A stretch of 64,000 nucleotides of DNA from Paramecium sonneborni (GCA_905182985.1 CAJJDN010000055.1:462344-526343), one strand, 5' to 3'. Positions 48,240 through 61,012 are shown, counted from the first letter of the stretch. The notes: generated from the letters alone by a model not told the origin. Program-made: numbers and translations.

Positions 48240-51080
48240 TATGGGAGGATTTGGATCAAGAGACAGAGATTTTTTTTTTAAATTGGGTTTTATTAAATTA
48301 TTATGAATATGCTAATAAATAGTGTTACAAAATGACATAATAAAAACAAGGTATATACAATGTATATTAAAGAAAGACTGATCAGTATTTTAAACTAAAT
48401 TCACTGAAAATTCTTTTTTGCTTAGAAACTATATAATTCATGAGAGATTATGTCAATTTAAATTAATTCCTAATAGTAGGCAATTGAATTTCTTTTGAGC
48501 AAATCATTAGTTGATTTATTGACTTGATCCTCTATGAAGTTGTCAAACCAATATTCTAAGGTTACTTATTTATTTAAATTTAAATATTAAATCATTTTAA
48601 GCTATATCCTTATCTACTCATGATAAGAGACATTTAATTATAATAATATTTTAAGATATCTTCAATTTTTTAAAGCTTGTTATTTACTATTAATTAGAAA
48701 CTTATTAATATGTAAGGTGATAAAAGTGATATATTGTGTTAAGATGATGATTAGGATCCTATTTCATTAATAAATAATATTTTTGTAAAAAAAACTTGAT
48801 ATTTGATTCAATAAATATTTAAGATTGTTAAGATTTACATAGCTGGTAAGTTTATAAATAAAACATTTAGGAATAAATTACCTAAAATAGAGTCAAGTGA
48901 ATTTATGAATGCATAGTTGATTGGTATCAATTATATAATAAAGCTATTCTTAATTTCAGTGTGTTTCTTAAAAATATGTATACAGATTTAAAGTAGAAAG
49001 AGGATAAATTTATAATTTTAATGTTTTATGAAATGCTCTATTATAGTCAAAAGGATCAAATCTAATTCTATTAGTCACATCTAGAAAAATTAAGACAATG
49101 ATCAAGTATAGTAATAAACTTTTTGTTATATTTCATCATATAATTGAGAGTTTTTCCAGATATCTCAGGAAATAAAGGATCTTAAATATTTTATATTCAA
49201 CCTTCATTTAAAATATTATTTTTTAATAATAAAGTAAATTTGCATTATTATTGATACCTATAATTACTAAAAAATAGAGTTAGAGATTAAATTGACAATT
49301 CTAATAAGGATTAAGATAATCAGGTTTAGATATTGAAGGAAGTGAATATGATCATCATAGAATTTGGATTGATGGAAAATAATTGGAAGGAAGTAGAATT
49401 GTTATTTAAGACAAAAATATTTAGAGGGGATCAATATTATTATTAAAATCTTTTTTTATTCTATGCCAAATCATATTCATTTATTAAATGCAAATTTTAA
49501 CTTGATATTATGAAAACTTAGAATTTATAAATGAATACTTCAGGATAAGGCACTTCTTATTTTAAATCTACTTCTTATAAACCCCTTTAGAAATGATATT
49601 AAAGATTTAATTAAAAGTAATTACCAGATATTCTAATTAATCTAAATTAACATGAAAAAAATTATTATGAAATTTTCAAATGTTTTTCTTAGAGAAAAGG
49701 AACTTAGGAATTCTAAATATCAAATCCTTTATTCTCTATTAGTGAGGAGGAGGAAGAATAATAATAGGTGAAATGATATTAAATATATTTATATGAAAAC
49801 AAAATTCCTTATTTATCATGCATTATTAAAATAGAAATAATCCTAAGGCTTAACGATTTTATTTAAGATATCTCCTATTGCTGATAAATATCTAATTTTA
49901 TCTTAGAGATTTGATCTCAGAACTTCAGCATAAGCATGGTTTTAGTAAAACTCAATTGATAATGTTTGAAAAAGTTATTTAAAAATATCCTAAATTTTTT
50001 TGGTATTAGAGGGATTTGTATAACACAAAATTAGCATTTCTTCTAAGCCTTTCAATTCAATAGAATTAATCCATTTCCAGAAATGAGGTTATAAATTTAG
50101 ATTGTCAGCAAAGTAAAGTTGCACTCTTTCTTTGGATACAAAATCTTCAAATATAAATTTCATTTAACTTTTTATCAAATACATTTTAATATGTGTATCT
50201 TCTAATTATAAGCATAGGCATTACCATCTTGCTGTTTTATATTTTCTAATTTTTAATATTATATTTATGTAATGAGGTTATTAACAGCTTCTGATTATTC
50301 TTATTTTACAAGTGGCATTTTTGATTCTATCAATTGATTCAATATTTTATTTGATTAAGCTTATTAAATGAGTTATTGTAAAAAGCTTAATGGAATCGTA
50401 ACAGCAGGAGTATATTGTTTATAATTTGTGCATCTATTATGAAATGGGAATTATAAATTAAGTTAAGGATAAGTTGGTATCTGATTTGAAGATACATTCT
50501 ACTCATTTTTATTTTACACTATTTTTATTGGTGCAACTTTGACATTTTTCTTGGTTTCTTAATAAGGTTCAAAACTCATAAAAACTAGATTTTATAAATT
50601 TTGTGTATTTACTATTAAATTATGCATAATATAATAGAACCAAAACTCTTTCAATAACTTTGTTATTTAGTTCAATATTTAAAATACTTCTTTTAGTATA
50701 GCAAAAACTTAATTGGAGAAATGCTATCAATTATAGTTGTATTTGGAAGATTATCATCATGAAAATACTCTAATTAATTCAATAAATGATACTCTATCTA
50801 AATGTTTGGAATAATCATTAGAAGATTATGTTCAAAGATAAATAGGAGTAAAGGGTATTGATAATTACAACTATATATTCATTCCTTATTGTATAATAGA
50901 TTTATAATTACAGCATAGAAATATCGAAAAAAAATAGAAATAAAAATAATTAATTTTTTATGATAGCATGATCTTTAATCTCAAGAAGAAACTTGATATA
51001 TATTAATATTCAATTATATAATAGATTATATAGTAGGTGCTAAAGATAAAATAGATTTCTTGAATTAATTGATATTATTA
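48240..51080 (+). pseudogene. Large membrane-protein pseudogene, possibly of the PAS/TmcB-like family
   Basis: The plus strand is coding-like for nearly 2.9 kb, but many in-frame TGA codons and some frame changes break it. The best part, about 49,900-50,930, reads a soluble segment (F-S-K-T-Q-L-I-M-F-E-K-V-I-Q-K-Y-P), then membrane spans (G-I-T-I-L-L-F-Y-I-F; F-I-G-A-T-L-T-F-F-L-V), with TGA at 50335, 50440 and 50482 in one register. The F-E-K-V-x3-Y-P motif and domain order resemble the large ciliate PAS membrane proteins, so I read it as a dead paralogue of the gene at 27888-33131, with moderate confidence. Flanking genes are intact. Confidence 0.5.
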
Positions 51081-51088
51081 ATATAATT

Positions 51089-52146
51089 TCATCTTTGATA
51101 CAGTTCCATGATATTTATGGGTCCATTTTATTTATATTATTGTTATTATTAAATTTAATTAGTTTATTGTTATTAGAATATATTTTATGAAAACTATTAT
51201 TATTATGTTTAGGGATTGAAAAATGCAGCGTTATTTTAGAATTGTTGATAATTATATGATTATGATTATGATTATAATCCTAAATTCTGCAAATAGGCAT
51301 AATTGGCATTTTTGAATGGTATGTTTTATTATGATTGCATATGTTATTTTAATTATTAATCAGGTTTGTATAGATTTAGAATGTCTAAGGATGGTAATGA
51401 ATGCATAACATGATTATTTGGTTATTTGATTGAAGTGAAATCTACTTAATCTTTTTCTGGTGATAAAGAATGAGTGGTTCCAAATTAAGTATTATTAGCA
51501 TGAATGATTTCAATTTTAGTTTCTTTAGTTCCAAAATTATCAAATTATTCATTTAAATCAATTAAGTCTCCTAATTTAACTTTAGGTTCTTCTTATTTGA
51601 TTTGGATACGGAAATAGAATGGTTTAACAGTACTAAAATAGTTGGTTTATAAATACGTTTTAGTCAACATGTATTGTTATTTAGGATCAAGACATGATTA
51701 TTAAGGTATAAATTTCTTTTTGATATATTTTTCTTAGACAAAACGAATCAAGGAATCTAAGCCTGTATTGATAGTAGGTTTTCTAAATGATAAATAAATA
51801 TAAGAGAGTAATATACACATAATCTTTTGGCATAGTATTTTCCCAATAAGAATTTGCTGTTGCATTTCCAATAGATTCCATAATATCAATATTTTCTTAA
51901 TACCATCCATCAATATTGGTTGATCTAACTCTAGTAACACTAGGACCTAAAGTTCTATGAGCTCCTAAATATATAAGAATTAAAATATCTACCTGCACAA
52001 TCCATACATATAAATATTCCATAATCTAAACTAACCCATCTTGGACCTTTAGTAGCACAATCAGCACACAATAAATTTTCCGGTCTTTTTAGAATCAATG
52101 CAAATATTTTTTCTTATGCTTTTGCTGGAATATGCTATTTATTCAT
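51089..52146 (-). CDS. Arf GTPase-activating protein (ArfGAP)
   Basis: ATG 52146, TGA 51091-51089. Introns of 28 nt (near 51976-52003) and 34 nt (near 51790-51823) leave 332 codons, 331 aa. The zinc finger is C-A-D-C-x16-C-M-D-C, followed by A-G-A-H-R-T-L-G-P-S-V-T-R-V-R-S, including the catalytic Arg of the H-R-x-L-G motif, then W...E-N-I-D. The C-terminal half is Gln-rich and probably disordered. ArfGAPs switch off Arf GTPases during coat assembly at the Golgi. Because TAA codes Gln, the frame runs about 370 nt beyond where a standard-code reading would stop. Confidence 0.9.
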
Positions 52147-52347
52147 AATATTTGAAAATATTTAATTATATTATGAAAAATAGTTTATTTGTTTTAAAAA
52201 TGGAAATATAAAATCTATCTATAAATTAAAACTTTAAATAGTAATTAGTAAATAAAATAAATGTTATAGTGGTAATGTAATAGTAGATAATTATGTAATT
52301 CTTAATTTGATGAATAAATACATATGAATTATTAAATTAAATAATAT

Positions 52348-53423
52348 ATGCTAACATGTTCTAAAAATGTGAAATAAAAATTATATACTGTTCCTGATGA
52401 TTAATTTCCAAAAAAGAGACACAGTACATCAAGATCTTTGAAGTTGAGTTTAAGAAGAAAAAGTATACTAATAAATAAATGAAAGAATTGCAAGATGATT
52501 ATGATATATTTTAGTATTTAAAGAATGAGAATACATCAGAGAATTATATGACATCGTTAACAGAGAGAAAGGAAATAAGTTAAGTTAATTAAAACAATAG
52601 GATATCAGTAATGAAAGAGAGTATATTATCAGAGAAAGATAAAGGATTTTTAAGAAAGTTTAATGAGGTATAATAGAAAAGGAAATAAGAATAACTTTTA
52701 AAGGCTGATTATTTATTAAAGAAAGATTTAGCAGACTTAAATAAAATAGCATAAAATAGTGTATAATAATTTTCGAATCATTTTTCTGTTTATAATCATT
52801 TTCACTTCGAGCATTTATTAGAACCTTAGACAGCAAGAGCAGATTTACAATTATAACCAAAATAGATATTCACAATATTAAGTAACCCGAATAAAAAGGA
52901 TAGATCATAATATAAGGGTGGTTCTTAGAGAATGTTTGTATGGCAAGAGAAGATAATAAATGAAGAGTATTTAGAGAAAGCAAGATTAATGAATTAAAAG
53001 ATGAATAGAATGAGTTTAAATGTACATAAGTATGTAAATGAAGTTAATAACGAAATTGGATCCAATGAGTGAATAATATTTTGAATTGATACAAAATGGA
53101 AATGTAGAACAATTAAAATAATTGATTAAGACATAGCCTCATTTATTAGAATAGAAAACTAGAGTAACATCATAATGTTTGTATAGGATAGTTATAAGAG
53201 ACAGGATTACATGTAGCAGTAAAAAGAAATAAGATCCAAATTGTGGAAGTACTTTTGAATAATGGAATAGATGAATTCAAAAGAAATATAGTAAATTTAA
53301 TTTCAATATGATAAGTGGGGATAAACAGCAAGACAAGTGGCTTTCAAATTATAATATCGTGATATATTAAAGGTAATATTATAGTAGATTATAAAGATGC
53401 TTACTTATGATTAGAATTAATGA
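52348..53423 (+). CDS. Coiled-coil protein with C-terminal ankyrin repeats
   Basis: ATG 52348, TGA 53421-53423. Introns of 23, 22, 22 and 25 nt (and an optional 24-nt one) leave about 320-328 codons; four end in AAG. The N-terminal two thirds are charged helix (K-R-K-Q-E-Q-L-L-K-A-D-Y-L). The C-terminus has two to three ankyrin repeats: E-L-I-Q-N-G-N-V-E-Q-L-K-Q-L-I, T-G-L-H-V-A-V-K-R-N-K...V-E-V-L-L-N-N-G, and G-Q-T-A-R-Q-V-A. The 22-nt intron near 53022-53043 fuses what otherwise looks like two overlapping genes. The protein is likely a binding scaffold. Confidence 0.65.
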
Positions 53424-53466
53424 TTATAGATTTATATTCATTTATATAATTAATTAATTAGCATAA

Positions 53467-54473
53467 ATGGTAAGGATTCACATTCCATATATTTTAGGCT
53501 TCTCTTCTTAATATGGTTTAGGGATAACCTATAATAGAAGTCAACTTAGATGGAATTGAAACACGTAAACATACAAGATTTCAAGATAAGTAATTAGGTG
53601 CTTTAAGATTACCTGTTTATTCTGTATAGATATTAATATTATTATATAGGGTGATGATGATATTTCAGGCGTAATTGAAGTTAAAATGAATAAATAAAAG
53701 AAAATTGAACATTTAGGTATTAGAGTTGAACTTATTGGACGTATCGGTAAATATTTTGCATTTATTAATTCAAGAAATTCTAAATGATCAAAAATAAAGT
53801 TCAGATTTTATGTCTATGTCGAGAGAATTAGAACCGTAAGGAATTCTATTTGAAGACAAAACATATAAATTTTAATTTCAGAAGTTTGAAAAACAAAATG
53901 AAAGTTATTATGGAAACACAGTCAGATTGAGATATTACCTTAAAGTTTATATGAATCGAAATTATGGAAAAGTATAAAAAGAAGTTGATTTTGCAGTTTT
54001 AATCCCACAACCTGAACTTGAAGATTAACCATAAACTTCATTGAAATTAGAAGTACTAATTATCATTCAATCTATAGGTTGGTATTGAAGAATGTTTACA
54101 TATTGACTTTGAGTATTTCAAAAGCAGATATCATTTAAGAGATGTAGTAACTGGGAAAGTGAATTTCTATTTGGTAAAAATAAAAATCAAATACATGGAA
54201 TTGGCAGTGATTAGAAAAGAATAATATGGTTAAGGACCTCAATAACAAACTGATAATGAAACACTTGTAAAATATGAATTGATGGATGGTTGTCCTTAAA
54301 AAGGAGAAGTTATCCCAATCAGATTATATTTAAGTGGTGTTGATATTACTCCATCAGTAAAAAATGTAAATGGTAAATTCAGTGTTAAATACATTCTTAA
54401 TCTTATTTTGGTTGATGAAGATGATAGAAGGTATTTTAAATAATAAGAAATTACAATATACAGAAAGAAATGA
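53467..54473 (+). CDS. VPS26: Retromer subunit VPS26
   Basis: ATG 53467, TGA 54471-54473. Introns of 28, 26, 28 and 25 nt leave 300 codons, 299 aa. It reads through both arrestin-like lobes with the family landmarks [39 protein letters not shown], and R-R-Y-F-K-Q-Q-E-I. VPS26 with VPS35 and VPS29 sorts cargo from endosomes to the Golgi or surface. The first intron begins immediately after the initiator ATG (53470), so the first coding exon is 3 nt; starting at the internal ATG near 53513 would lose about six residues. The gene lies 44 nt after the ankyrin gene. Confidence 0.95.
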
Positions 54474-54524
54474 TCAACTTATATCATCAAATATAAAAAG
54501 AATTTCTAAGAGAAAATTAAAATA

Positions 54525-56232
54525 TCATTATTGATACAAATAATTAAATCTTTAAAGTCCTGTTATTATGTCACTGACAGATCTGAATCTCTATTCCTTT
54601 CTTTCCTAACCACTATCCTGTTATTACAACTATTCTATCTTCTCTTATAATCCACAATATATTAATTCAGCCAAACCTAATAAAAACTTTTTTGAATCTT
54701 CCTTATTATTTGGAGCATAATATGAATAAAAATTCTATTACTAAAATTACTAAATCTGTTATTATTATTATTATTATTATTGTAATAACATTTACTATTA
54801 AACCTATTTCTATTCTTAGATCTCATTTGATATTATAGCTTCATTTGCATCAATGAAAGATGTATCCAATATCATTTCTTAAGAAAGTTCTGTTGGACTC
54901 TAAGAAAATCTTCGATTATGACTCTAAGTTGTTGTCACTTAATCTTTGTTATTAATGTAAAATTATTGTAGAAAATAATATTGCTTATTAATTTTCTACA
55001 ATTTCTCTTGATGTCTCAAATTTGAATTTATTAATATTTATATTTAGCTCTATGTCATTAACTATATCTTATACTTCTAAATCCTCACAATTCCTTTATA
55101 ATTCATTATTTGCTGTCTCAAGAGTCTTATTTAATAACATCTCTCTTTAATAGTTCTTTCTTAATTCTTCTATCATTCTTTCATATTTATTTATTTTTTC
55201 AATTATATTTGGATCTATTTATTTTTTTATATCTTGCATCTATTATATCTATCTTTTAGCATTTATTTCTTAAATCTATTTAGCCTTTGTCAAATCTAAT
55301 TTAGGAATTTCCTTCATTTATTTAGCTACTTGATTCTCTTGTTTCAATGGAAGAGGTGACATCAATGGTGAACTACCTACTGAAGAATTTATCTCGTTCT
55401 AAGATGAATTCTCATTCTCTTCCTTATTCAAAACATTCAACAAATTATTTTAAACTTAAATAATTCAATTTTTTACATTTTATCAATTATTCAGGACCTT
55501 ATTAAACCTACTGCTATTAAATTATTAGCTTATTACAATGATATGTCATTGCTGTATTCTTCATTTGTACTAAATTGCTCATTAATTTCTATAACATATT
55601 AAAAATAAATTAAATACCAAATTAAATCCTTGAAGCTTTTATTTTTCAGCTTCCATAAGTTTATTCTTCTTTATTTATTAAATTAATTATGAAGTAAGCA
55701 TTTCTATTTGATTATGAAATTTGATAGCAATTTTATCAGGTTCACAAATTTCTTTATATTTAATAACAATGCCTGAAATTTCATCATATTCAGGTTTCAA
55801 TTATTCCATTTTGCTTAATTACTATTCTGCTTTGTTGAGATTGTTTTATAAAGTTTAGATTTTATTCTATAATGATAAAATTAATTCTTTTTCATGTCGT
55901 TAAGCTTCTTCAGTGATTTATTAATTTATTAATACTTAATTTTATGCTTGATTTCTTTCTTCAATTAGTTTATCGATTTGATTATGCAATTTAGTATTTT
56001 CTTCTTATAAGTTTTTTAAGACCATAAGTACAGCTTTATTTTATTCATCATTATTTTAAGGTGTCATGATTCTTAAAGCTTTTTTATTTAATTAGAGTAA
56101 GCCTTTTAATTCATTAAGTTATTCTGTTAATTGCTTATTTTCTTATTTGAGGTAATCAATTAATTCAGTATGTTAATTGTTAGCAATATAAAGACTGTTA
56201 GTAAGATTTTTTTTGGAATGAGATTATTTCAT
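54525..56232 (-). CDS. Long coiled-coil protein
   Basis: ATG 56232, TGA 54527-54525. Introns of 29, 22 (AAG) and 25 nt leave 544 codons, 543 aa. Residues 15-215 and 260-400 are strong heptad coiled coil (Y-L-K-Q-E-N-K-Q-L-T-E-Q-L-N-E-L). A Ser/Pro-rich linker (S-P-L-M-S-P-L-P) separates them. Near the end is a poly-Gln run from a TAA microsatellite (54763-54790), followed by an ordered-looking tail (K-K-F-L-L-G-L-A-E-L-I-Y-C-G-L). It may be a cytoskeletal or tethering protein. It converges on VPS26 (51 nt gap), and its start codon overlaps the stop of the upstream gene. Confidence 0.7.
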
Positions 56233-57064
56233 AATTATATTTATTATTGTTAAACCTAAATCATTTTTTTTTGTTAAATGTGTATTGTAGCTAATCCCCA
56301 AGATAACTAAACTTTAATAGATTTAATAAGATCCCAACCAATCTAAGGTTCTAATGTTTTAGTAACAGTAATAAAGTAAGATCCTTCTTTCAAATCAGCA
56401 GCTTTTTTACTTAGCTGTTTCATAAGATCTGGATCAAAACAAGTAGTAGAAGCAAATAAAAAGGTACCATCACTCCAATCTAACTTGATTTTGTAAATGA
56501 AATAATACCTCTCTAAAATCTCCTTAAATAAATTCAATTTTTGGTTATTGATAATCATATACACCAATTTATTCCATTTCTTATTCAATAAGAGATTTTT
56601 ATTTTTCAACTTCTTATTTTAATTTACATGCTTGTTCATGTAAAGAATGTAAATATTCAATTCCTTTACAAATATCAAATTAATGCATTAAAGATGCAGC
56701 AATAACACTTTTACCTATTCCACTACCCAAATCATAAAATACTCCACCTTTATTTGGTTATACTTATTGGAACACCATTGATAAAGATGTGAATTCCTTT
56801 TGTTTAATGTATATTTACTTACAATTTCACCATAAGAGAGTGAATTGGATGTCAAATGATTCGCCAATCTTTCTTCTCTGCTTAAAGTCTAATGTTTAAT
56901 CATTCATCATTTCTTACTCGAGCTCTTTATAGTGAATATTCTTTTGTAAATTTCTCGTATAAGCTTCTCAATGATTCTTTAGAACATTATGAATTATCCA
57001 TTTGTTAAGTACAATCTTAATTCTATAATGAGTTTAGAAAATTTAGAATCCTTGCATGGTCCAT
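56229..57064 (-). CDS. DOT1-like SAM-dependent methyltransferase
   Basis: ATG 57064, TGA 56231-56229. Introns of 29, 26 and 25 nt (two ending AAG) leave 252 codons, 251 aa. Core motifs appear in order: L-S-Y-G-E-I-E-F, the SAM motif F-Y-D-L-G-S-G-I-G-K, G-I-E-Y, G-D-F-R-E-L-D-W-S-D, and A-S-T-T-C-F-D...L-S-K-K-A. This is the DOT1-type catalytic fold, in short form without extra domains. True Dot1 methylates H3K79; many ciliate and protist relatives of this size have unknown substrates, so histone methylation is only a possibility. The TGA overlaps the downstream gene's ATG (ATGA), which is unusual in a eukaryote. Confidence 0.78.
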
Positions 57065-57135
57065 TATATAATAATAATCTAAAATAATTTACTCTCATTA
57101 TTATTATATAACTATTTCATTATTAAATTAAATAC

Positions 57136-59754
57136 ATGAATAGACAATTATGGTCCAAAATTACACACAATGTAGTTGACTCTATTAAATCATTCCCTAA
57201 TGGTGGTTTTATGATATTAACATCAGGATTATCTATTGCAAATTTAACATCTTTGTTTCTAACATATTTTCTTGAAAAAAATAAATCTGTAATCATACTC
57301 CTTAATTATTCTAACCATGAAATAGATTTTATTGATAAATAGCTTAACATTTTTGTTACCTAAAATTAACTAAATAATAACAAAGAGTATGCACTTTCTG
57401 TTGTTGTCTTAACTAAAATACCATCTGATAAAAGAGCTGCTTTTTATAAATAAGGTGGAATCTTTTCAATTACTCCCTAAATCTTAATGTAAGATTTATT
57501 AATTAATACTTTATCACCTTTCATAGTTACTCATTTAATTATATAACAAACCCATCAAATTAAATCTAAATATGATTATGAATGTTGGATCACTAATTTT
57601 ATTAAAATTGTTAAACCTGAGTTATTTCTTCTTGCTTTTAGTAATTAACCTTCAATTCTTCAATTTCAATAAAACACATCAACTATTCTTAAGAATTTCT
57701 ATTTAAATAATATCATCCCTTGGCCTATGAATAGAGCTGAAATTATTAATTGTTTAAAATCACATCCATTTAAATGGAGTGAAATTAAAATTAATCTATC
57801 TAAAACTATTAAAGATATATAAGATATTTTAATCTAACTTATTAAACAATGTATTTAAGCAGTTAATGGATAATGTGGTACATCCTATTTAACAACTGAT
57901 ATGGTTATTTAATAAAATTGGAGGAAACTTAAAGCACTTATATAAAGATAATCATTTAAAATTGATCTCATTCAATAATAAATATTCTTAGATATCTTTT
58001 AACTTAGAAAATTATTATTTTCTTTAATTAATTAATCAGCATACTAATTTTATTTTACATTAACTTAAATTATTAATGATGCTCCGATAGAATCCATTTG
58101 GTATATATCATAACCAGAAATTGAAGGATTAATTATTTAATTATAAAAACTAGCTTAAGAAAGAGTTTACTAATTTGTACATTCATAGAATCCTATTAAA
58201 TACACTTTTAAAAAATCAAATGGAGATGAAATAATCAAAGAAATCAATACTAAAATTGATTTTAAAATTGAAATTCAATCTAAATATATATAACTTATTA
58301 AAATTTTAGATGATATTTCAATATAAAATTAAAATCAAACTGAAAATATTAGAATTTGGATTTGGGTATAAAATAATGAAAATGTATCCTAAATTTAATA
58401 ATATCTCGTTTCTACATATAGAATGAAGGATAAAAATAATTATTTTAATCAATTTAATTTTTTAAGAAAAGTTTTAGAATAAAAAACAAGAAAGTCAATT
58501 GATAATTTATTGAATTCAGATTAATAAGCATCATAATAATAAGTAATATAAGAGAGGAAATCTAAAATAGTTTTAAAACATAATAATAAATTATTAAAGT
58601 AGACTAAATAAATGAAATAAGATGAGGAAGTTCTTTTAAATTATTTATTATATTAAGAATTAGAATAATTATTTGAACAAGTTTTAGAAAAAGAGGAGTA
58701 AGTGTTATTGCAACAATCATAAACAAATAAATAATATGTTTATTAATTATTACCTTAAGAATTATTGTAATTTGATTAGTAATAAAGTGGACATAAGGTA
58801 AATAAAGATGGTAAAGTAATATAATTTGAGGAAGATACAATAATACCAAAGATGACAATTGTTGTTAATAATATGATTGATGATTGTTAAAGATATGGTT
58901 TTAAGGACAATTATAAACCACATTATATTATAATGATGGAACCAAATCATTCTTTTTTAAAGGAACTTTTAATAAATCAAAATGAAGTAGAAACTATTTT
59001 GATGATGTTAAATGATTGTGTTGAATATTGGTAATATTATAAAGAAAAAATAGATGAAGAATCATCATTTGAAAAAATTATTGAAAATTTAAGAAATATA
59101 TCTAAAACTTATGAAAAACCTGAAGATTCTATTCTTAAATTAAATATGCAATAGTAATATTAAAATTCAAGATAAGGAAAGGGTGAAGAATTTTTTTAAT
59201 AGACTGAGATTTAACCAAGAGTTTTAGTAGATTATAGAGAATTTAGATGTGATGTTCCACCTAAATTGTATTTTAATGGGTTTTAATTAACTCCTGTCAT
59301 GTTAAAAGTAGCTGATATAGTTTTAAGTAATAATTGTGCTATTGAAAGAAAATCAGTAGAAACAGGAGACTTAATTGAATCATTAAATCAAAATAGATTA
59401 GATTAATAATTATAAAAGATGAATACTTTTGATCATCCCTTTTTATTAATTGAATATTCAGATAATATTCCATTTTGTTTAGGATCTTTATAAAGATAAT
59501 CATAAAATTATAGTTCTAATACTAGAATTATGGTTAAATTATTAGAATTAATTACAAAATATTCTAAAATTCAGATTCTATGGTCAAATAATTCAGATGA
59601 AACCATTAAAATAATTAGTAAATTAAAATAAACATTAGCTAGAAATTCACCAGATATAACATTATTTAAAAGTAACAATTAATAATAAAATGGTTTGTAA
59701 TAAAATGAAAAAATAACAGATTATTTTACTTAAATAGAGAAAGAAATGTAATGA
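57136..59754 (+). CDS. XPF: XPF/ERCC4/Rad1 structure-specific endonuclease
   Basis: One uninterrupted frame, ATG 57136, TGA 59752-59754, 872 aa, exceptional here for having no intron. The N-terminal SF2-like, helicase-derived region lacks ATP motifs, as in XPF. The nuclease domain near residue 690-790 has V-D-Y-R-E-F, D-I-V-L-S, and the catalytic E-R-K-S-V-E-T-G-D-L. In other eukaryotes the protein pairs with ERCC1 to cut 5' of lesions in nucleotide excision repair and crosslink repair. The C-terminal tandem helix-hairpin-helix domain, which binds ERCC1, is not visible; the protein ends about 70 residues after the nuclease with a tail containing N-E-K-I-T-D-Y-F, a PIP-box/PIP-degron-like motif. 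Confidence 0.9.
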
Positions 59755-59788
59755 GAAATAGAATTTATATATATAATTTATTTATCTA

Positions 59789-61012
59789 TCATACAATTGT
59801 AACAGTATAAAATGGTAAATATCTAGCAATTTTTTATCCAGTAATTTCTAAATACATTAATCCTTTTTTATTTAATCTATGATGCATAACATCAATTTCA
59901 AAATGGACTCCATTATGATTAGAAATCTCTGCAAAATATTTAGATAGTTCCTAAATGTAAATAAAGTATTTTACTTTTCTCCTAATAGATGCAGCATCAA
60001 TATGATTAACATATGCTTAAAATATTTCAGTAGCACCACCTTCATGAAAAGTAGTAGATGTTGGACCTTATGGAACACTAGCTAATGTTATTCTTCTTTT
60101 AGGTTTAAGTAGTGGTGCCATATTTTATCTTATACAAGCTTCATTAATTCTAACTTCAAGAAATGCCCTTTCTTCATGTCTACCTGCCATTACTTCTAGT
60201 AATAATTTATGATTTAAAGGATTGCTTTTATTCCATAATATAGTGAAATAACTTCTAATAAAATATCTTACCAAATCAGGTCTCATATCATAACTTTCAG
60301 GATTCTTCATTATACTTTTCAAATGCATGCATCCTGTATTTTCTGGTTTTAAAAGTGATGTTAATAGATCATTTTTTAACTAAGAATATTAATTTATATT
60401 TACTGAATTTGGTGGATCTATTAAAGCATCTACTGTTAATGTCATTCCTAATTCTTTTTCTAAATGTCCTATAGCATCATCATCTGTACACATATAAAAT
60501 CCATCTTATTTCATGTATAATAAGTAATTACTTAAAATACTATCTACAGTATCTTAAGACAATAGAGTATTTATTGTTTATTCATATACTTATAAAGCTA
60601 ATAAAAATTCACCAGAATCTCCTCCTGGAGTTCCTAAAACACCTTATTCATTTCTTCCATCTAAACAAGAAAAATGATAACTGTTAGGATCACCAAATTA
60701 CAATTCATTCAGTGGTCCAATTAAATGTCTAATCTATTCAAATGATGCTGTTTTTCCATCATCTCCAGCGAAATCTTAATGTAATTAAACCTTTGTTGGA
60801 TCACAAAATGTTTCACCTACATGAAGTGGTGTTGTTGTTGATTCACATTAACATTATGTTTCATATTCTTATGCTATATTACTTATCTAATCTTATATCT
60901 TACCATCAAATTCAGCCCTCCCATTTATTCTTCTTATATCTTTTGGTGATGATTCCATTTTCAATTTTACTTCTGCACAAAATATACCACTGATCAATAT
61001 TACAATTATCAT
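59789..61012 (-). CDS. Secreted protein of unknown family
   Basis: Intronless, ATG 61012, TGA 59791-59789, 407 aa. It starts with a signal peptide (M-I-I-V-I-L-I-S-G-I-F-C-A). The mature part reads as a well-ordered globular protein with balanced composition, unlike the Gln-rich neighbours: G-V-L-G-T-P-G-G-D-S-G-E-F-L near residue 140, a set of Cys in the first half, and M-A-P-L-L-K-P-K-R-R-I-T-L-A-S-V-P-Q-G-P-T near residue 295. The G-D-S-G resembles the Ser motif of trypsin-like proteases, but no matching His and Asp motifs are seen. I do not recognise the family. It converges on XPF with 34 nt between stops. Confidence 0.7.
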
